This document shows, piece by piece, positions 61,289 to 64,000 of a stretch of DNA of 64,000 nucleotides. The stretch's first letter is position 1. Every line of letters starts with the position of its first letter. The DNA is taken from NCBI GenBank assembly GCA_033584155.1, contig CP138355.1:1627501-1691500 (forward strand), written 5' to 3'. The translations under genes and the position numbers were made by a program. Origin of the DNA: Candidatus Electrothrix scaldis. Its GTDB lineage: Bacteria > Desulfobacterota > Desulfobulbia > Desulfobulbales > Desulfobulbaceae. The notes beneath the pieces were generated by a model. That model saw only the letters and a program-made list of their open reading frames with translations, did no database searches and was not told where the DNA came from.

Positions 61289-64000
61289 ATGAAACGAAAT
61301 GTTTTTCTGCTGCTGTTCATTCTGGTCACGGGTTTTGTCCGAACATCATACGCCGCCACTTGTGTTCAAATTTCTATTGAGCCGACTGAAGCCAGAGAAG
61401 CCGGTGCCCAATTTGAAGTTGAAGACGGGGGGCTTTTTTGGCGGCAGCAAAGTTATGATAGTAACGCAAAGGCATGTTATCTGTCATCAGGGCCGACCAG
61501 AGTACGCGGCACGGAGATTTCGGGATGGGAAGCGGAAATTATAACCGTTGATGTGGTGGAAGATAAAACGGCTCAAGGTACGTTGCGGTATACTAAAACG
61601 TCATCTGCAACAACCGGTTCCGTCGAAATTACCATAGAGCCTGTGGAAGCACGGAATGCCGGTGCCACTTGGGGAACAATGGTTGATGGAATAGGATGGT
61701 GGGGACCAGCGGAAAGCGGTGAAGAGTACCCCTATTTTCCCACCGGGCCGAAGATAATCAGTTTTAGTGATATTTCGGGCTGGCAGACTCCTGACGATAT
61801 CACGATCACTGTGATTGCCGATAAACTTGTTGAAGCCACGGTAACCTATAGTAAAGATACCTCAGGCCCTGAAACCGGCTCAGTCAAGGTGACGATTTAC
61901 CCGAGCGACGCCATAGATGCCGGAGGCAAATGGGAAGCCCGTCCTTCCGGCGGTACTTGGCAGGGGCCGTACAGTAGCGGTCAGACGGTAGGCGGCTTTC
62001 CGGTTGGTACGGTGAATATCCGCTTTGTCGATATAAGCGGTTGGAATACTCCTGATGCAAAAAACATCACGGTTTCTGCTGATTCTCCTAAGACGACATC
62101 CGGCACCTACACTCAAGATTCCCCCACAACCGGCTCGGTTCAGGTGACTATTAATCCTTCGGAAGCGGTTTCTGCGGGAGCAAAATGGGAGGTCATGATT
62201 CCCGGTATCGGCTGGGAAGGGCCTTTCAGCAGTGGTCGCACTGTCACAGGATTACAACCCGGCAATACCACTGTGCGATTTACGGATGTGACCGGCTGGG
62301 TCACGCCTGCCGAACAAACGGTAAATATCGTTGCCGGTGACACGGCTACGGCTAGCGGTGAATACAGCCAGCACATTGAAAAACCGGATGTCTGCATCGG
62401 TCATGATTACGAACAGCAGACTCCGCTTGCCGGGGTCACGCCGCCGACAGTGGAGATTTCCGGTAATTCCGCAGTCAACGAACAGGCAGAACTCAGCCTG
62501 TCTGCAACCTCCACAGTGGACACTGCCAAGGGCGGCAGTCGATTCTATTACTGGTGCGCGGAAAAGGGCCTGCTCCAAGCCGACCCTGCTCATCCTGATT
62601 ACAGTCAGGTGAAATTTATTGCGCCCAAGGTTGCCGGAAGCGACGAGGATATTCGCATTTACGCCAAGGTCGGCGACACGTTGGGCTATGTGGGCCGGGA
62701 TATCTTTCATGTCAATGTTGCGGAACGCGGTAATTACGATGCAAGCGACCCGGCACCTACTGTCTCTGTCTCCCTGCCGGATATACTCTATGCAGGCCGT
62801 CCCTTCCGTATTCTCTATACCATTGCTGATGCCTTGTTCGCTGCCCGTGCCGAGATGTCTGCTCCAGTACGGATGCAGGCAATGGCGGCAGAGATGAGTG
62901 AGAGCGCAGCAGCGGTTGAAGAACCGGCATCTGATCTCTACACCGATATGTACATCAGCACGGACGGCGGCGACTTTGTTCAGGTGGTGAAGGGACTGCG
63001 TGGGGAGAGCGGAGCATATACAATTATTCCGCCGAGCGTAACAGAGAATTTTGCGGTCAAGGTGGTGGTCACGGACGGTAACAGCACCGTGGAAAAAATC
63101 ATTGATGCTCCGGCGGTTCAGCCTTGGTACGAAATCTCCGGTTACTGCTCGGACGGCGAAAACGGTGAACCGATTCCCAACTGTCTGGTGCAGGCCGCAG
63201 AGGGAGGCAGGGCCTTGAGCGATTACACCGGCGGTTTTGAACTGACCGGGCTTGCCGAGGGCAGCTTTACAGTCAGTGCAGGCCATGCCGACTATTATTT
63301 TGAACCGCGCAAGGTCAGTCTTGCCTTGAGCAAAGACCACTCCAGTCAGGATGTATCTTTTACCGGCTATCCGCTCACCGATGATGACGACGACGGAATG
63401 CCGGATATCTGGGAAGAGAAATATTTCGGCGACCTGTCACAGGACGGCAACGGTGATTTTGATCAGGACGGGCTTGCTGACCTGGATGAATTTTATCAGG
63501 GCACTGATCCGACCTTGGCGGACAGCGATGCGGACGGTATTCCGGACGGTTGGGAAGTCCTGCACGGTCTTGATCCGCTGACCGATGACAGTGGTGATGA
63601 CCCGGATAATGACGGGTTCAGCAATTATGAGGAGTATGACGCAGGTACTGATCCCAATGATGCGAGTTCGCATCCGGTGGTCTGTCATTTCCGGGTGCCG
63701 GGTGACTACGACACCCTGACCCTGGCCGTTCTGGCAGGGCACGGCAGAGCGGACGGAGCTGCGGTCTGTGTCGGTCCGGGAACCTATGAGGAAAATATTG
63801 AGCTGCTGGACAAGGTCTGGCTGGTGGCCGAATCCAAAGATCCGGCGGAAACAGTTATTCTTGGTAACGGCACAAAGGATGTCATTACCATGAACCATGT
63901 TGATTCCGGCGGCGTGGTCGGGTTCACCATCACAAGCAAGGGCAAAGGTAAGAAAAACAAGACTCAGGCTGACGGCATTGTCTTTAAAGGTGCCTCGCAG
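61289..64000 (+). CDS. Giant secreted repeat protein (partial, runs off the window)
   Basis: The frame is open from ATG at 61289 to the end (904 codons so far). It has a signal peptide (about residues 1-24). Four about-80-residue repeats follow (each starting V-x-(I/V)-T/S-I-x-P-x-(E/D)-A then (A/G)G-A-x-W/F). Next are Ig-like or PKD-like segments, a carboxypeptidase regulatory-like domain ([18 protein letters not shown] ...), thrombospondin type 3-like Ca-binding repeats ([26 protein letters not shown]) and the start of a right-handed beta-helix ([13 protein letters not shown] ... [16 protein letters not shown]). A cell-surface or secreted adhesin/lyase-like function is inferred. The C-terminus is outside the window. 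Confidence 0.88.
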   Translation, partial: MKRNVFLLLFILVTGFVRTSYAATCVQISIEPTEAREAGAQFEVEDGGLFWRQQSYDSNAKACYLSSGPTRVRGTEISGWEAEIITVDVVEDKTAQGTLRYTKTSSATTGSVEITIEPVEARNAGATWGTMVDGIGWWGPAESGEEYPYFPTGPKIISFSDISGWQTPDDITITVIADKLVEATVTYSKDTSGPETGSVKVTIYPSDAIDAGGKWEARPSGGTWQGPYSSGQTVGGFPVGTVNIRFVDISGWNTPDAKNITVSADSPKTTSGTYTQDSPTTGSVQVTINPSEAVSAGAKWEVMIPGIGWEGPFSSGRTVTGLQPGNTTVRFTDVTGWVTPAEQTVNIVAGDTATASGEYSQHIEKPDVCIGHDYEQQTPLAGVTPPTVEISGNSAVNEQAELSLSATSTVDTAKGGSRFYYWCAEKGLLQADPAHPDYSQVKFIAPKVAGSDEDIRIYAKVGDTLGYVGRDIFHVNVAERGNYDASDPAPTVSVSLPDILYAGRPFRILYTIADALFAARAEMSAPVRMQAMAAEMSESAAAVEEPASDLYTDMYISTDGGDFVQVVKGLRGESGAYTIIPPSVTENFAVKVVVTDGNSTVEKIIDAPAVQPWYEISGYCSDGENGEPIPNCLVQAAEGGRALSDYTGGFELTGLAEGSFTVSAGHADYYFEPRKVSLALSKDHSSQDVSFTGYPLTDDDDDGMPDIWEEKYFGDLSQDGNGDFDQDGLADLDEFYQGTDPTLADSDADGIPDGWEVLHGLDPLTDDSGDDPDNDGFSNYEEYDAGTDPNDASSHPVVCHFRVPGDYDTLTLAVLAGHGRADGAAVCVGPGTYEENIELLDKVWLVAESKDPAETVILGNGTKDVITMNHVDSGGVVGFTITSKGKGKKNKTQADGIVFKGASQ

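Noticed and set aside
62252-63340. Long minus-strand open frame of 362 codons
   Set aside because: It lies entirely antisense to the giant secreted protein, whose sense frame has clear domains, a signal peptide and no stops. The antisense frame has no family features and reflects codon bias.

Overview
The window looks like a chromosomal segment of a sulfur-metabolising member of the Desulfobulbales (Desulfobacterota), possibly a cable bacterium. This is inferred from content: a nifH-nifI1-nifI2-nifD-nifK operon of the anaerobe type with nifV and nifA, a YedE/TusA/DsrE sulfur-relay cluster as known from sulfur-disproportionating relatives, many decayed toxin-antitoxin and Rpn-type nuclease genes, and large secreted calcium-binding repeat proteins. 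No rRNA gene or species marker is present, so the assignment is tentative.

Layout. 0.2-13.8 kb is mostly housekeeping and envelope: two membrane/secreted proteins, clpA-clpS, holA, an RNase E/G family enzyme, an M23 peptidase, an LptF/LptG-type permease with an unusual C-terminal zinc-binding module, a flippase-like protein and a PAP2 phosphatase. A tRNA-Arg(CCG) at 14.0 kb is followed by a 5.5 kb accessory island (Fic protein, AT-rich hypotheticals, an HNH-like protein, a terminase remnant) bracketed by two pairs of imperfect direct repeats. 19.9-29.4 kb is the nitrogen-fixation region: nifV-nifA on the minus strand, a long intergenic region with a NifA-type upstream site and a sigma-54 promoter, then nifHI1I2DK ending in a clear terminator. 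No nifE, nifN or nifB is in the window.

29.4-37.5 kb is accessory: a HipA-like kinase, a DUF6155 protein, a ParE toxin-antitoxin pair joined to an Rpn-family gene whose first 67 bp occur three times, a dockerin-like protein next to a cohesin-like protein, a 26-codon relic of a nifK C-terminus, and a Phd/VapC pair. 37.5-43.3 kb holds a LigB-type dioxygenase, the divergent sulfur cluster (yedE against tusA-dsrE-dsrE and a 57-residue ORF), a 5-formyl-THF cyclo-ligase and a histone-deacetylase-like amidohydrolase. At 43.7-44.1 kb a sigma-70 promoter, a GEMM-like (cyclic dinucleotide) riboswitch and a 59-codon ORF form a compact unit that I consider the least ordinary locus here.

45.9-51.0 kb encodes a very large secreted protein with six 285-bp tandem repeats and a lipase-like domain, interrupted by one in-frame TAG inside a repeat. 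51.2-61.2 kb returns to housekeeping (gatC, an FmdE-family protein, engB, hisG, hisI, a SlyD-like isomerase, a MazG-family protein, a purD-purE fusion, a Sua5/YrdC-type gene) with further mobile or decayed genes (an Rpn-family gene, an orphan HigA carrying the start of HigB). The window ends inside another giant secreted repeat protein.
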